This document shows, in pieces, positions 17,076 to 26,605 of a DNA stretch of 64,000 nucleotides. The position numbers and the translations under genes are program-made. The DNA lies in assembly GCA_019636345.1 (NCBI GenBank), contig JAHBXQ010000001.1, positions 835,985 to 899,984 on the forward strand. Reading direction: 5' to 3'. Origin of the DNA: Pirellulales bacterium. GTDB lineage: Bacteria > Planctomycetota > Planctomycetia > Pirellulales > Lacipirellulaceae. The notes beneath the pieces were generated by a model. It did not search any database and was not told the DNA's origin. It saw only the letters and a program-made list of their open reading frames with translations. The number at the start of each line of letters is the position of its first letter. Positions within the stretch are counted from its first letter, which is position 1.

Positions 17076-18863
17076 CTAACCATCGACCAGCGGCAGCTTT
17101 ACGGAAAACAGGGCCCCTTTGCCCGGGACGCTCGTCACGGCGACGCTCCCCCCCATGATCTGGCTGAGGTGCTTCACAATGGCCAGTCCCAGTCCGGTTC
17201 CCCCAAGCTCTCGTGAGCGGGCCTTGTCGACCCGGTAGAAGCGTTCAAACACGCGGGCGTGGTGTTCCGGGGGTATGCCAGGACCCGTGTCGGAGACTTC
17301 GATCACGGCCATCTCGCCCTCGCGGCGAGCGGCGATGCCGACTCGCCCCCCCTCGGGGGAATATTTCACTGCGTTGTCGACGAGGTTGCTGAGGATCTGC
17401 CAAAGCGCTTCCTCGTCGGCGCGCACATTCAGTTCCCGATCCCCGGCGTCGTTGACGAGGGCGACCGATTTGGACTTGGCCTGCGTTTCGTAATCCAGGA
17501 CGCACCGCTCAGCGACCTTAGCCACGGAGACCGTCGTGAGTTCGAGCGTCGTCTGCCCCGACTCGATCCGAGCGAGGCTCAACATGTCGCGCACCAGTTG
17601 ATTCAGCCGATCGCTCTGTTCGTCGATGCGGCGCAAGAATCGCTCGGCGTTGTCGGGATCGTGCAGCGCGCCTCCCAGCAACGTCTCGGCGTAGGCTTTG
17701 ATCGAGCTGAGCGGGGTCTTCAACTCGTGCGACACGTTGGCGATGAACTGTTGCCGCAGGCCTTCCAGACGTTTGAGTTCCGAGATGTCGCGAATCACCA
17801 AGACGGCGCCGGGGCACGGGTCGCCGGGCAGCGGCGAGGCTCCCGCCTCGAACGTCCGCGGCTTGCCGGCGCGCCACACCAGTTCGCGCTCCTGGAACTC
17901 CCCGGTTCGCATCGCGTGTTGGCACGCCTCGCGGAGCTCGTGACTGCGGACCGCCTCAAGCAACGTGCGCCCCTCGACCGCCTGAGCGTTGAAGCCTAAC
18001 GCCGTTCCCGCCGAGCGATTGGCGAACAGGATCCGTTCGTTCGCGTCGACGGCGACGACCCCCTCGGCCATTCCTTCGAGCACCGTCGCTTGGGTCTGCC
18101 AGTTGCGGTGGAGTTGGTACTCGCGCTTGGCGAGTCGCTTGCCGATTTCGGCCAGCGACTGGCTGAGCGAGGCAAGGTCGTCGTTCACCCGATTTGACAC
18201 GACGATTCGCTGGTCGTAGTCCCCCCCCGCCATGGCGCGGGCGGATTGCGCCAGGTCGCGCAGGGGCCGAGTGGTTCGGGCGAGGATCAACAGCAGCCCC
18301 GCAGAGAACGCCGCTGTGGCGATCCCGCCCAGCTTCCACGCTGCGAGGCGCCGCTGGTCGGCGTCGTCATCGATATGTTCTGCCAGGGCGGCTAGGCGGA
18401 CGAAGCCGACGATCTCCTTGCCCCGGTTGATCCGCACGGCCCGGTAGCGGAAGCGCTGGCCGAAGGTGGAACTGACTCGCGTGGCAAAGGCGGCGCCGCT
18501 GCGGCGGGCCTCGACCAATTCGACGCGATTTCGGTGGTTTTCCAGCTTCCGGACCGATTCCAGCGACCGAAGCTGCGATTCGCCCACGACGCGCCCTGCG
18601 GAGTCGACCAGGGTCGCCCGCAAGTCGGCGAACTTGTCGATCGTGACGGCGAGATCCTGGGACGCGGCGTCGAGTTCTCGGGGCCAGGAATTCAGCAGCA
18701 ACGCCGCCGCCCCGTCGGCTGCCGCGTCAAGCCGTTCGTCCCAGGCGTCCCGTGCCGCTTCTCCCTGCCTCTGGGCGAACCAGCCCGTCAGCAATGCCAG
18801 CGCAATCGCCGACAGCAGCACCGCGGGCAACACGAGGCGATGCAGCATGGCGATGCGTGGCAT
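17076..18863 (-). CDS. phoR: PhoR-like sensor histidine kinase
   Basis: 595 residues. A transmembrane segment at about 10-30, an extracytoplasmic sensor of roughly 150 residues, a second membrane segment (about 178-197), a HAMP linker (198-250, TTRPLRDLAQSARAMAGGDYD), a PAS domain (about 255-365), the HisKA dimerisation domain with phospho-His379 (NVSHELKTPLSSIKAY) and the ATPase domain with N box (NLVDNAVKYS), DTGPGIP and GTGLGLAI. This is the standard PhoR layout, though with a longer sensor than the E. coli form. It is encoded just upstream of pstS on the same strand and is separated from it by the candidate Pho box. It should phosphorylate the PhoB-type regulator. Confidence 0.9.
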   Translation of the reverse strand: MPRIAMLHRLVLPAVLLSAIALALLTGWFAQRQGEAARDAWDERLDAAADGAAALLLNSWPRELDAASQDLAVTIDKFADLRATLVDSAGRVVGESQLRSLESVRKLENHRNRVELVEARRSGAAFATRVSSTFGQRFRYRAVRINRGKEIVGFVRLAALAEHIDDDADQRRLAAWKLGGIATAAFSAGLLLILARTTRPLRDLAQSARAMAGGDYDQRIVVSNRVNDDLASLSQSLAEIGKRLAKREYQLHRNWQTQATVLEGMAEGVVAVDANERILFANRSAGTALGFNAQAVEGRTLLEAVRSHELREACQHAMRTGEFQERELVWRAGKPRTFEAGASPLPGDPCPGAVLVIRDISELKRLEGLRQQFIANVSHELKTPLSSIKAYAETLLGGALHDPDNAERFLRRIDEQSDRLNQLVRDMLSLARIESGQTTLELTTVSVAKVAERCVLDYETQAKSKSVALVNDAGDRELNVRADEEALWQILSNLVDNAVKYSPEGGRVGIAARREGEMAVIEVSDTGPGIPPEHHARVFERFYRVDKARSRELGGTGLGLAIVKHLSQIMGGSVAVTSVPGKGALFSVKLPLVDG

Positions 18864-18948
18864 GAAGGTCGAGTCCTTTCAGCGGGGCGGGCGCTGCCAA
18901 TGTCCTCGCTTCGCGCCGCACGAGCCGTTCGCAGTCATCGCCGCGAGT

Positions 18949-20253
18949 TCAGGTGTACCGCACGCCGCGATGCTCCGGTTCGAAGAACGCGGGAAGCAGG
19001 CCATCGACTTGCAGCAGGCCGGCGCGGGTCAGTTCGATCCGCTCCGGCGAGATCGTCGCGTAGCCGGCGGCTGCATATTCGTCCCATGTCTCGCGCCATT
19101 CGGCAAGGACGTCGACGCCGAATTTTTGGCGGAAATAGTCCGGCTCCAGATATCCCCGTTTGAGTTGCAGGATCAGTTCCCGGACGAGGGCCTGATGGGG
19201 GGTTATCCGCAGCGCCCGGCCCAGCGGCAGCTCGCCCGACTCCAGCGATTCGCAGTACTGCTGCCACTCCGGCAAGTTTTGATAGTGGACCCCCGACGCA
19301 TGGCCGAAACTGGCGATCCCGGTGGCCAGCAGGTCGCTCCCCCGCCACAGGTTGTCGCGGTAGCTGAAGTTCACTTTGTGCGTGTCGCGGACCATCGTAT
19401 ATGCGCTCGAGACGCCGTACCCCGCGGCGGCGAATTGGTCGAAGGCGTAGTCGACCCAGGCCCGCTTCTGCGGCCAATCGGCGACCGGCGTCTCGATCTT
19501 GTTGCCCAGGATGTCCTGCGAGTAGACCGTGTTGAACGGCAGCTCCATCTGGTAGATCGTGACGCTGTCGGGCTGCAGTTCCAGGGCCCGGCGGACCGTG
19601 TGACGCCACTTGGCTTCGGTCTCGCCGACCATGCCCGAGATGAGGTCGATGTTCACGTTAGGAAATCCAGCGGCCTTGATCCAAGGCCACGCGCGGTCGA
19701 TCTCGCCCGACTCGTGGGCCCGACCGTTGTCGCGGAGCACTTCGTCGTCGAAATGTTCGACCCCCAGGCTCAGCCGCGTCACGCCCAGGTCCCGCAGGGC
19801 GTGGACCTTCGGCTCGCTGAGCGTGCCAGGCTCGCACTCGAACGTGACTTCCTCGGCCTTATCCCAGCGGATGTTCGCTTCGAGCCGTTCGACCAGCCGG
19901 CGCAGTTGCTTCTCGCTGAGAAAGGACGGCGTCCCCCCGCCAAAGTAGACGAATCGGAACGGCCGATCCCCCATGACGGGAAGCCGGCTCACCAGTTCAA
20001 TCTCCCGCGACAACGCGGCCAAGTAGCGCTCGACCTCGGGGGCGTTCTTGTCGGTGAAGACTTTGAAGTAACAGAACTTGCACCGTTTGCGGCAGAACGG
20101 AATGTGCAAGTAAAGACCCAGCGGTACGTCGGCCGGAGGCGCGGCGAGCGCCGCTCGAGCATCGTCCGTACCGTCCGCCGACCATCGCGAAAACGGAGGA
20201 TAGTTGCTGATGAAGTAGCTGCCGACTTCAGTCTTGGTCGAGGTCTCGGGCAC
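18949..20253 (-). CDS. HemN/HemW-like radical SAM protein
   Basis: 434 residues. The radical SAM cluster motif is C54-x3-C58-x2-C61 (CRKRCKFC), followed by the SAM-binding GGGTPSFLS and a TIM-barrel core with typical EVTFECEPGT and RLSLGVEHFDD. The domain order matches oxygen-independent coproporphyrinogen oxidase-like proteins, including the C-terminal HemN-type segment (ELILQLKRGYLEPDYF). Whether it is a true coproporphyrinogen oxidase, a heme chaperone (HemW) or a heme-degrading HutW-type enzyme cannot be settled by reading. The N-terminal 45 residues are longer than in HemW. It is cytosolic and probably not part of the phosphate regulon. Confidence 0.85.
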   Translation of the reverse strand: MPETSTKTEVGSYFISNYPPFSRWSADGTDDARAALAAPPADVPLGLYLHIPFCRKRCKFCYFKVFTDKNAPEVERYLAALSREIELVSRLPVMGDRPFRFVYFGGGTPSFLSEKQLRRLVERLEANIRWDKAEEVTFECEPGTLSEPKVHALRDLGVTRLSLGVEHFDDEVLRDNGRAHESGEIDRAWPWIKAAGFPNVNIDLISGMVGETEAKWRHTVRRALELQPDSVTIYQMELPFNTVYSQDILGNKIETPVADWPQKRAWVDYAFDQFAAAGYGVSSAYTMVRDTHKVNFSYRDNLWRGSDLLATGIASFGHASGVHYQNLPEWQQYCESLESGELPLGRALRITPHQALVRELILQLKRGYLEPDYFRQKFGVDVLAEWRETWDEYAAAGYATISPERIELTRAGLLQVDGLLPAFFEPEHRGVRYT

Positions 20254-20370
20254 GGTCGTTTGCCGATCTTTCTGGAGGGAATCGCAACGAACTAGCGCCT
20301 TGTCAGCCCGAAATCTAGCCTGTCTTTTAGATAACCGACGAGCTAGAGCCGTCGCGGCGTCATGCGAGCG

Positions 20371-21516
20371 CTACTCAGGGACGCCGATGCAGTACAGCGT
20401 ACCATCGGTGTTGCCGACGACCAACCGACCGTCGCTGACGGCGGGCCACGCGATGAAGCTGCCGCCGGCGTCGTATTGCCACAGCTCCTCCCCGTCGGCG
20501 AGGTTCACGGCGTAGAGCCGGCCTCGATTGGTGCCGAACAGCGCCGCGTCGCCGGCGATCGTCGGCGAGCTCGTGGCCCGACTCCGGGCGGCGAACTCCC
20601 ACCGCGGTTCGCCTGACTTCACGTCAAGGGCGACCACCTGCTTTTGGTGCGTGGCGTAGACGACCAGCCCCTGCGCGATCGCGGGGGCGTGCAACTCTTG
20701 ACCTTGCCCCGGCGTGCGATGGCGCCACCGTTCCTCAAGCGTCTTGGCGTCGATCGCCAGAAACGAGCCGCCGGCCGTGCTGAAGTAGAGCCGCCCGTCG
20801 AGAAAGGACGGGACCGAGTCGGGACGGTCGCCGAAGTCGACGACCGAGACTTCGTTTCCGGTTGCGAGGTCGATGGCATGGAGCTTGCTGTCGCAACCGG
20901 TGATCCAGGCTCGCCCCTCGGCGACGGTCGGCCAGCAGCGGAGCGGCTCCTCGATTTTGAACTGCCAACGTTCGTTGCCCGTTTCCAGCTCAAGCGCGAA
21001 CAGCCGTCCTCCGTCGGTCGTCACAAGGACAAGGCCCCCGTGGACGTTGGGTGGCGCATACAGCTCGCTCTGGGCCTCAAATCGCCAGGCTTCCCGGCCC
21101 GTCGCCGCGTCGAGCCGGCGCAGGACGCCGTTGTAGTCGACGACCAGGAGCGCTCCGTCGACGACCGCCGAACCGGCGACGAATCCTGTGTCGGGGAAGG
21201 CTTGCCTCCAGACCTCCGTACCGTCGCTCAGGTTCAGCGCGTAGAACGTCCCGTCGATGTCGCCGACGTAGACGACCCCGTCGACGATCGACGCAGTCGC
21301 CTCGAAGCCGGAGTTCTTCACGGAAAAGGTCCACAGCACGTCAAGATTCTCGATGTCGCCGAGTCCGGCGGCGACGGCGCCCGTGGCGTGAGCGTCGCCG
21401 CGAACCAGCGGCCAGTCAGCTTGACACGGTCCGGCGAACCCCCACACGATCGCTGCAGCAGCAGTTGTTGCGAGCACTCGCCGGAGCGAACGGCAATGGA
21501 GAATTTCGGAACACAT
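20371..21516 (-). CDS. Exported PQQ-binding-like beta-propeller protein
   Basis: 381 residues with a signal peptide ending near CQA-DW (about residue 34). The body is seven or so repeats of the PQQ-propeller type: a blade strand like VVYVGDIDGTFYALNLSDGTEVW, with the A-x-D/N-x2-TG/DG-x2-x-W pattern recurring through the protein (ALNLSDGTEVW, RLDAATGREAW, ALELETGNERW, AIDLATGNE, AVNLADGEELW). No catalytic domain is attached. It is likely a periplasmic or surface scaffold, similar in form to BamB. The gene is on the same strand as, and 117 bp upstream of, the radical SAM gene. Confidence 0.88.
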   Translation of the reverse strand: MCSEILHCRSLRRVLATTAAAAIVWGFAGPCQADWPLVRGDAHATGAVAAGLGDIENLDVLWTFSVKNSGFEATASIVDGVVYVGDIDGTFYALNLSDGTEVWRQAFPDTGFVAGSAVVDGALLVVDYNGVLRRLDAATGREAWRFEAQSELYAPPNVHGGLVLVTTDGGRLFALELETGNERWQFKIEEPLRCWPTVAEGRAWITGCDSKLHAIDLATGNEVSVVDFGDRPDSVPSFLDGRLYFSTAGGSFLAIDAKTLEERWRHRTPGQGQELHAPAIAQGLVVYATHQKQVVALDVKSGEPRWEFAARSRATSSPTIAGDAALFGTNRGRLYAVNLADGEELWQYDAGGSFIAWPAVSDGRLVVGNTDGTLYCIGVPE

Positions 21517-21795
21517 TTGGCAGGAAATGCGAGGGACTGATCAGGAGTTTCGGTTCAGAATCTGCCTGTGCGTGCGTCGGTGCTTGCTCGAATTCCGAGC
21601 ATTCACGAACCGCAAGACTCTTGATCGTGAAGCAAAGCATGCGTCACGGCAGGGCGCCTGGGCTCGTCGCGCAGCGAAGCCCCCAGGTCTTCAGCGGAGG
21701 GCTCGCAATGTTCGATCCCAGCCACGCACGACTGGGGCATCCGGCATCGCTTCCGATATCCGTGTGATTCGTAGGTCTCCCTTTGCGCCGTCGTA

Positions 21796-22953
21796 CTAAA
21801 ACGCCAATTCGTACAGCTCCAGGAAATCAGATTCGGCCAGCGGCAGCGGGTTGAACGTACCGGTCCACTGCTTCGTCGCGTCGACGGCCAAGGCGGAGAG
21901 TTGGTCGCGCGGGATCTCGACGTCACGCAATCGCACGGCTAGGCCCGCCTCGGACAGCAATTCGCTCACGAACGCTGCCAGATGCTCAACCGACTCGGCC
22001 GGTTCGCGGCCGCGCGGATAGCTAATCATTGCGTCCGCTTCCTGATAGGCCAGCGCCGCCCCGTCGGCTGCGGCGTTCTTGCGGAGGACGTGGGGCAACA
22101 TCAGCCCGACCGCTTCGCCATGGGGGACTCCGAAGGCGGCCGTCAGCGGGTTGGCCAGGGCGTGAGCGGCGCCCAGCATCGAGCACTCGATCGCCAGCCC
22201 CGCGTAGCACGCCCCCAACTGCATCCACGACCGGGCCGCGAGGTCGTCGGGCCGCGCCAACACCCGCGGGAACCCCTGCGACAGCAACCGCCACGCTTCG
22301 CGGGTGAACGCTGCGGACATCGGGGTTCGAGCGGTCGTGACCAACGTTTCCAATGCGTGCGCGACGGCGTCGATTCCCGTGAGCGCCGTGACGCGCCGCG
22401 GTTGAGTCAGCGTGAGCTCCGGGTCAAGCAGCGCCACGCGAAACGCGGCTCGTTTGTCGCCGCAGGCCATCTTTCGGTGCGTGGCGGCGTCGGAGATTAG
22501 GGCGAACGATTGCGTCTCGCTCCCCGTGCCGGCGGTCGTGGGGACGGCGATCATCGGCAGCATCGGCCCGGTCGCTTTGCCGACGCCCCAGTAGTCCTCC
22601 ATCCGCCCGCCGCAGCTATACAGAAAGTTGATCCCTTTGGCGCAATCCATGCTGCTGCCGCCGCCGACGGGGACGATCGCTTGCGGCCGAAAGTCGTGCG
22701 CGACGGCAAGCCCCGCGTCGACATGGTCCGTGGTCGGATTCTCGCGTAAGCCCTCGAACAGCCGCGTCTGCATCCCGGCCCGCTCGAGCGCGTCGATCCC
22801 GCGCTGAGCATGCCCCGTGGCGACGACCCCGGGATCGCTCACCACGAGCACGCGCGATACGTCCCCCAGCGAACGCGCAAGCTCTCCCAACTCCGGCAAC
22901 CGGCCGGGGCCGAAGACGATTCTCGTGGGGAGGTGGAAGTTGAAGGAATTCAA
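21796..22953 (-). CDS. Iron-containing alcohol dehydrogenase
   Basis: 385 residues, the usual length for group III alcohol dehydrogenases. The NAD-binding motif is GGGSSMDCAK (97-106), the conserved PTTAGTGSE follows, and metal ligands are present in DAVAHALE and in AAHALANPLTAAFGVPHGEAVGLMLPHV. It probably oxidises or reduces a small alcohol/aldehyde with NAD(P). The atypical aldehyde dehydrogenase gene lies 75 bp upstream on the same strand, suggesting an alcohol-aldehyde two-step pathway. The true substrate is unknown. Confidence 0.92.
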   Translation of the reverse strand: MNSFNFHLPTRIVFGPGRLPELGELARSLGDVSRVLVVSDPGVVATGHAQRGIDALERAGMQTRLFEGLRENPTTDHVDAGLAVAHDFRPQAIVPVGGGSSMDCAKGINFLYSCGGRMEDYWGVGKATGPMLPMIAVPTTAGTGSETQSFALISDAATHRKMACGDKRAAFRVALLDPELTLTQPRRVTALTGIDAVAHALETLVTTARTPMSAAFTREAWRLLSQGFPRVLARPDDLAARSWMQLGACYAGLAIECSMLGAAHALANPLTAAFGVPHGEAVGLMLPHVLRKNAAADGAALAYQEADAMISYPRGREPAESVEHLAAFVSELLSEAGLAVRLRDVEIPRDQLSALAVDATKQWTGTFNPLPLAESDFLELYELAF

Positions 22954-23028
22954 TGGGACTGCCTTTGCCGATTCGCCTCTGAATTCGATCTGATGTGTCG
23001 CGCAACCCGCTCTCTGCGTTCCCTTGCC

Positions 23029-24447
23029 TCACCCCGTTTGCAGCGCTCGGCTCCGATACAGAAACTCAATGAGGTTCCCTTCGTGCGGCTGCAGCCAGTC
23101 GAGTTGCGGGGTCGGGATCGGGCCCAGGTTCAAGCGGTCGATGTCGGTCGAGGCGATCAGGTCGCGGCGAAACGATTCGTCCTCCGTGATTGCCGTGGCG
23201 ACCAGCGTCGGGCCGATCGCCCCGAGCATCTTCGCCTGGGAGCACTCGACGACGCTGACCGCAGGGAACATGTATTCCTTGTTCGCCGCAGGGGCCCCAG
23301 GGCTTTGGCAATGGAGCACCACCGGCCGCAGATAAGCCACCGGCGGTCGCTCCACGAGTCGCGGGCCGAACGTCTCGGTCATATGCGTCGTTTGCGGGTC
23401 GGCGAAATCCCGTTCCAGCGCTTTCCAGATTGCGGCAGCGGCTCCTTCCATCGTGAACGCGGCGAGTCCCGCGTCGGGATCGTCGGGAGGGAGGACGTCG
23501 ATCGGACCGAGTCGCTCGGCGAGCGCTGCAGCAATTTCGCGCGTGTGCCGCGACGCGTAGATGCTGCTGGCGTTGATGCAACTTCGCCCGCCGTTGCGGG
23601 AGACGCTGTCGACCATCAGATCGAGATGATCTTCCCAGCGATCGACGCAGTCGTCGCCGAACAGGATCTTGCTGAATCCGGGGCCGTGCACCTGCACGCC
23701 GGGGTTGCCGGCGTACTGCCGGACGGTTTGCGGGCCGCCGAAGATCATGCTGCGACGGCAGGCGCCCAGGATCGCCCCGCCGATGTCCCCCCCGGCGCCG
23801 GGGTACAGGCAAAACGCTTCGCGTGGAATGCCCGCTTCAGTCATCGCGGAAAACACGCGGTAGGGAGTCCACGGCTCACTGCTCCCCGGCTTCAACACCA
23901 GCCCGATTTGCAGCGCGATCACCGGCAGCCACAGCGTGTGAACCCCCGGCGAGTTCGACGGCAGCACGGCGCCGAGCGCGTCGCATTGTGCCTGATAACT
24001 GACGGTCACTCCGCGGCCTTCTTCGCCGTAGCCGCGGGCGAGGATGTTCAGGTCGAGTCCGCGCGTGAGCGCATCAAGGATCCTGTCGATGTTCTTCAGG
24101 ACGAACGCATTCTTCGTCACATTCGCCGCGCACATGGCGAGCGGCATGCCGGTGGTCGCCGATTGCAGCTCGATGAAGTCGCGGGGCGATTGCTGCGCGC
24201 TGCCCACCGACAACGTGCCGGATTCGAACGCCTCGCCCGCTGTTTTGCAACGAGCGATGAGTTCGGCGGGCGAGAGCGCTTGCAGCGCCCGGCGGGCGAG
24301 GACCGCCTTCTTGGCGTCGCGGTTGATCAGTCCGGAGCCGACGGAGTGGATGCGCGCAACCGGCTCGCCGGTCATAAAGTGTTTCACCTCGTCGACTTCG
24401 AGCGATTCGTACGGTTCGCCCCAACGGATGGCGGGCAGTTCGATCAT
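23029..24447 (-). CDS. Atypical aldehyde dehydrogenase-superfamily protein
   Basis: 472 residues from an ATG at 24447. The NAD-binding region NSPGVHTLWLPVIALQIGLVLKPGSSEPWTPYRV lies around 165-198, written here only by its ends: NSPGVHT and KPGSSEPWTP. The catalytic thiol is Cys290 in NGGRSCINAS. The usual ELGG motif with the general-base Glu is not visible; at that place the protein reads HGPGFSK (254-260). This resembles CoA-acylating or acyl-CoA-reductase-type members rather than ordinary NAD-ALDHs. It lies just upstream of the Fe-alcohol dehydrogenase, as ALDH-ADH pairs do in ethanolamine or propanediol use, but no microcompartment genes are nearby. Confidence 0.8.
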   Translation of the reverse strand: MIELPAIRWGEPYESLEVDEVKHFMTGEPVARIHSVGSGLINRDAKKAVLARRALQALSPAELIARCKTAGEAFESGTLSVGSAQQSPRDFIELQSATTGMPLAMCAANVTKNAFVLKNIDRILDALTRGLDLNILARGYGEEGRGVTVSYQAQCDALGAVLPSNSPGVHTLWLPVIALQIGLVLKPGSSEPWTPYRVFSAMTEAGIPREAFCLYPGAGGDIGGAILGACRRSMIFGGPQTVRQYAGNPGVQVHGPGFSKILFGDDCVDRWEDHLDLMVDSVSRNGGRSCINASSIYASRHTREIAAALAERLGPIDVLPPDDPDAGLAAFTMEGAAAAIWKALERDFADPQTTHMTETFGPRLVERPPVAYLRPVVLHCQSPGAPAANKEYMFPAVSVVECSQAKMLGAIGPTLVATAITEDESFRRDLIASTDIDRLNLGPIPTPQLDWLQPHEGNLIEFLYRSRALQTG

Positions 24448-24614
24448 GGCAAGCGGCGGGGATGCAAGAGGAAAGCCAGCGACGAAGCGTCCGAGCCAAC
24501 CGAGCGGCGGCTCCGAATTGTAACAAGAACCGCGCTTGCGCGCAGGGACCGCGACCAGAGCCTGTCGTCCTGCGCCGCGCAGGGTGTAGCGCAGGTCACC
24601 GAGGCCGGCAAGAG

Positions 24615-25745
24615 TCAAGCGGCGCGGCGCTGCTCGACGGCAGGCGCGTCGCCGGTGAGGACGCGGTCGAGTTCGGCGAGAATCGACTCGAAGTCGTCCA
24701 GGTCGCTACGAATCACCGCGTCGGCGGCGCGCTTCAGCCGGCCTGGAATGCGCTCGTCGGGGCCGGCGATGAGCAGGCGACTGGCCCGCGGATGACAGAA
24801 CGCGCCGCTCGACCCCAGCAGCAACTCGACCTCGGGTTCGTCGCCCGCAGGCAAGAGGCCGGCGAGAGCCGCGGCTCGCAACTGCAAATTCGGCGAGCCG
24901 GCAGTGACCGCCATGGGCACGTCGGCCAGATCGCGCTCGGCGAGCCCCGACAGGCAGCGAGTCAAACGCGCGGGACGCTGATAGTACGCCACATTGGCGC
25001 CGTCGCTCCACACCGCGGGGGTCGTGCTGTGCGGTGCGTGCCACAGGTGATACGCAACCGTGCGATGCAGAATCGAGGCAATCCGTGCTCCGCTGCGACG
25101 CAACCGCGCAGCGAGGTCGTCGTCCTCGCAGCCCCAGCCGACGAACCGTTCGTCGAAGCCGTTGATCGCTTCCAGTTGCGACTTCCACGCAGCAATATTG
25201 CAACCGACGAGCTTCGGCCGCACGGGGTGTCGGATGAGTTGATAGAACGGCGCCCGCCAGCGGGCCGAACGGATCCGCGACCAATCCTCAGCCTCGCGAC
25301 TCAGACGCACGAACGAACCGTCGGCGATTTGCTCGGGGCCGATCGCGGCGCTGACGGCTTCCTCGAGCCGCACGCAGTCCCCGGCGCGGACCACGCCCGG
25401 GCGTGCCGCGGCGAGATGCCGTTGCAGGTGCTCGGCGGGAAAGATGCAGTCGCCGTCGGTGAACAGCAAGTAGGGAGCTCGCGCGAGCCGAATGCCCGCG
25501 TTCCGGCACTTGGCAAGCTGGAAACCTGCGTGCGGATGGGTGGCGAACTCAACGCGAAACGGCGCCGAGGCGGCGAACTCCGCGACGACTTGCGGGGTCT
25601 CGTCGCGCGAGCCGTCGTCGACGACGATCGCCTCGAACCGTCCTTCGACGCCGCGCTGCGCGGCGAGCGAAGCAAGCGACCTCCGGAGATGCCCCGGGCG
25701 CTGGAACGTCGAAACGATCACTGCAATCTCAGGGGCGCCGGCCAT
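24615..25745 (-). CDS. Family 2 glycosyltransferase with GT27-like C-terminal part
   Basis: 376 residues. The GT-A nucleotide-sugar fold begins at once with VIVSTFQRPGHL and VVDDGS (41-46); the metal-binding DxD-like motif is DGDC (97-100). Near 203-220, GWGCEDDDLAARLRRSG is the acceptor-side motif typical of polysaccharide polymerase or chondroitin-synthase-like transferases (GWGxEDxE/D-L-x-x-R). It probably adds a sugar to an envelope glycan or lipid. No membrane segment is seen. It is followed by the methyltransferase at 25841 on the same strand, which also fits surface-glycan modification. Confidence 0.88.
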   Translation of the reverse strand: MAGAPEIAVIVSTFQRPGHLRRSLASLAAQRGVEGRFEAIVVDDGSRDETPQVVAEFAASAPFRVEFATHPHAGFQLAKCRNAGIRLARAPYLLFTDGDCIFPAEHLQRHLAAARPGVVRAGDCVRLEEAVSAAIGPEQIADGSFVRLSREAEDWSRIRSARWRAPFYQLIRHPVRPKLVGCNIAAWKSQLEAINGFDERFVGWGCEDDDLAARLRRSGARIASILHRTVAYHLWHAPHSTTPAVWSDGANVAYYQRPARLTRCLSGLAERDLADVPMAVTAGSPNLQLRAAALAGLLPAGDEPEVELLLGSSGAFCHPRASRLLIAGPDERIPGRLKRAADAVIRSDLDDFESILAELDRVLTGDAPAVEQRRAA

Positions 25746-25840
25746 AGCTGTTTCGTCCCCGTCCCTGGGGATGCAAGGCGTGAATCAAACCGCTCTGCTA
25801 TCTTCGGCGCCCAGGGGAGCGGAACTTGCAGGCAAAGTGG

Positions 25841-26605
25841 TCACGCGACCTGACGCTGCCAAGTCTCCGAGTCGATCCGTTGATGTGGAACCATCGACCG
25901 GAGCATCCGATAGTGCATTTTTCGCAGCCAAGTCGGCTGCAGCTCGCTGTGGAACTGCTGCAAACGGCGCAGCTGGCGTTGCAGGCGTTGCTTGCGTTCG
26001 GCGAAGACCCGCGCGTCGGCGGCGTGGCTGTGGAACTGGGCCCAACCGATCGAACCGACCATGCCGCAGGCGCCGAAGTTCTCGTCGCCAAGGATCCCTT
26101 CGGTGAACACGAACACCCGCTCGCCCGAGAGATTCAGCACGTCGTGAAACGCGACAATCGCCCCGTCGGCCAGCCAGCGTCGCGCCCGGGCGACGTCGTC
26201 GGCAACTGTGGCCGTGTCGTTGGCGCCGTCGTGCCAGAAGAGCCTCAGCGGGGCGTTCCAGACCGCAAGCGCCTGAGTCGACGGCATCGTGAGCGTCCGC
26301 ACCCGACCGGCGACGCCGGCCCGGAGCAGATTGGCTTGCAGGGCCGAGGACCCCTCGATGTCGACGGTCGTCACGCGCGCCTCGTCCGACAGCGCCGCCC
26401 CGCGGGCCAGCGCGATCGCCGACTTGCCTTGATAGGATCCCAATTCCAGGATCTCGCCCTCGGCGGTCGGCAGCGCAGCGGCTTGCAGCAAGAACGCCGC
26501 TTCGCGATCGCTTAGCCAGCCCTCCACAGAGGCCAACAGCGGAAGCGTCTCGGTCACGCACGCCTCGATGCGGAACGAGGAAGCGGTTTCTGTCGTGCTA
26601 GCCAT
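25841..26605 (-). CDS. Class I SAM-dependent methyltransferase (Methyltransf_24-like)
   Basis: 254 residues from an ATG at 26605. The SAM-binding motif I is EILELGSYQGKSAIALA (51-67), followed by TTVDIEG and a DGANDTATVADDV acidic loop; HDVLN is the later motif. The pattern matches the Methyltransf_24 group often found beside glycosyltransferases. The substrate is not evident. The C-terminal 60 residues are basic and helical. The gene lies 95 bp upstream of the glycosyltransferase on the same strand. Confidence 0.85.
   Translation of the reverse strand: MASTTETASSFRIEACVTETLPLLASVEGWLSDREAAFLLQAAALPTAEGEILELGSYQGKSAIALARGAALSDEARVTTVDIEGSSALQANLLRAGVAGRVRTLTMPSTQALAVWNAPLRLFWHDGANDTATVADDVARARRWLADGAIVAFHDVLNLSGERVFVFTEGILGDENFGACGMVGSIGWAQFHSHAADARVFAERKQRLQRQLRRLQQFHSELQPTWLRKMHYRMLRSMVPHQRIDSETWQRQVA

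Noticed and set aside
21700-21760. tRNA-like phrase GTTCGATCCC
   Set aside because: No cloverleaf, anticodon arm or acceptor stem could be formed around it.
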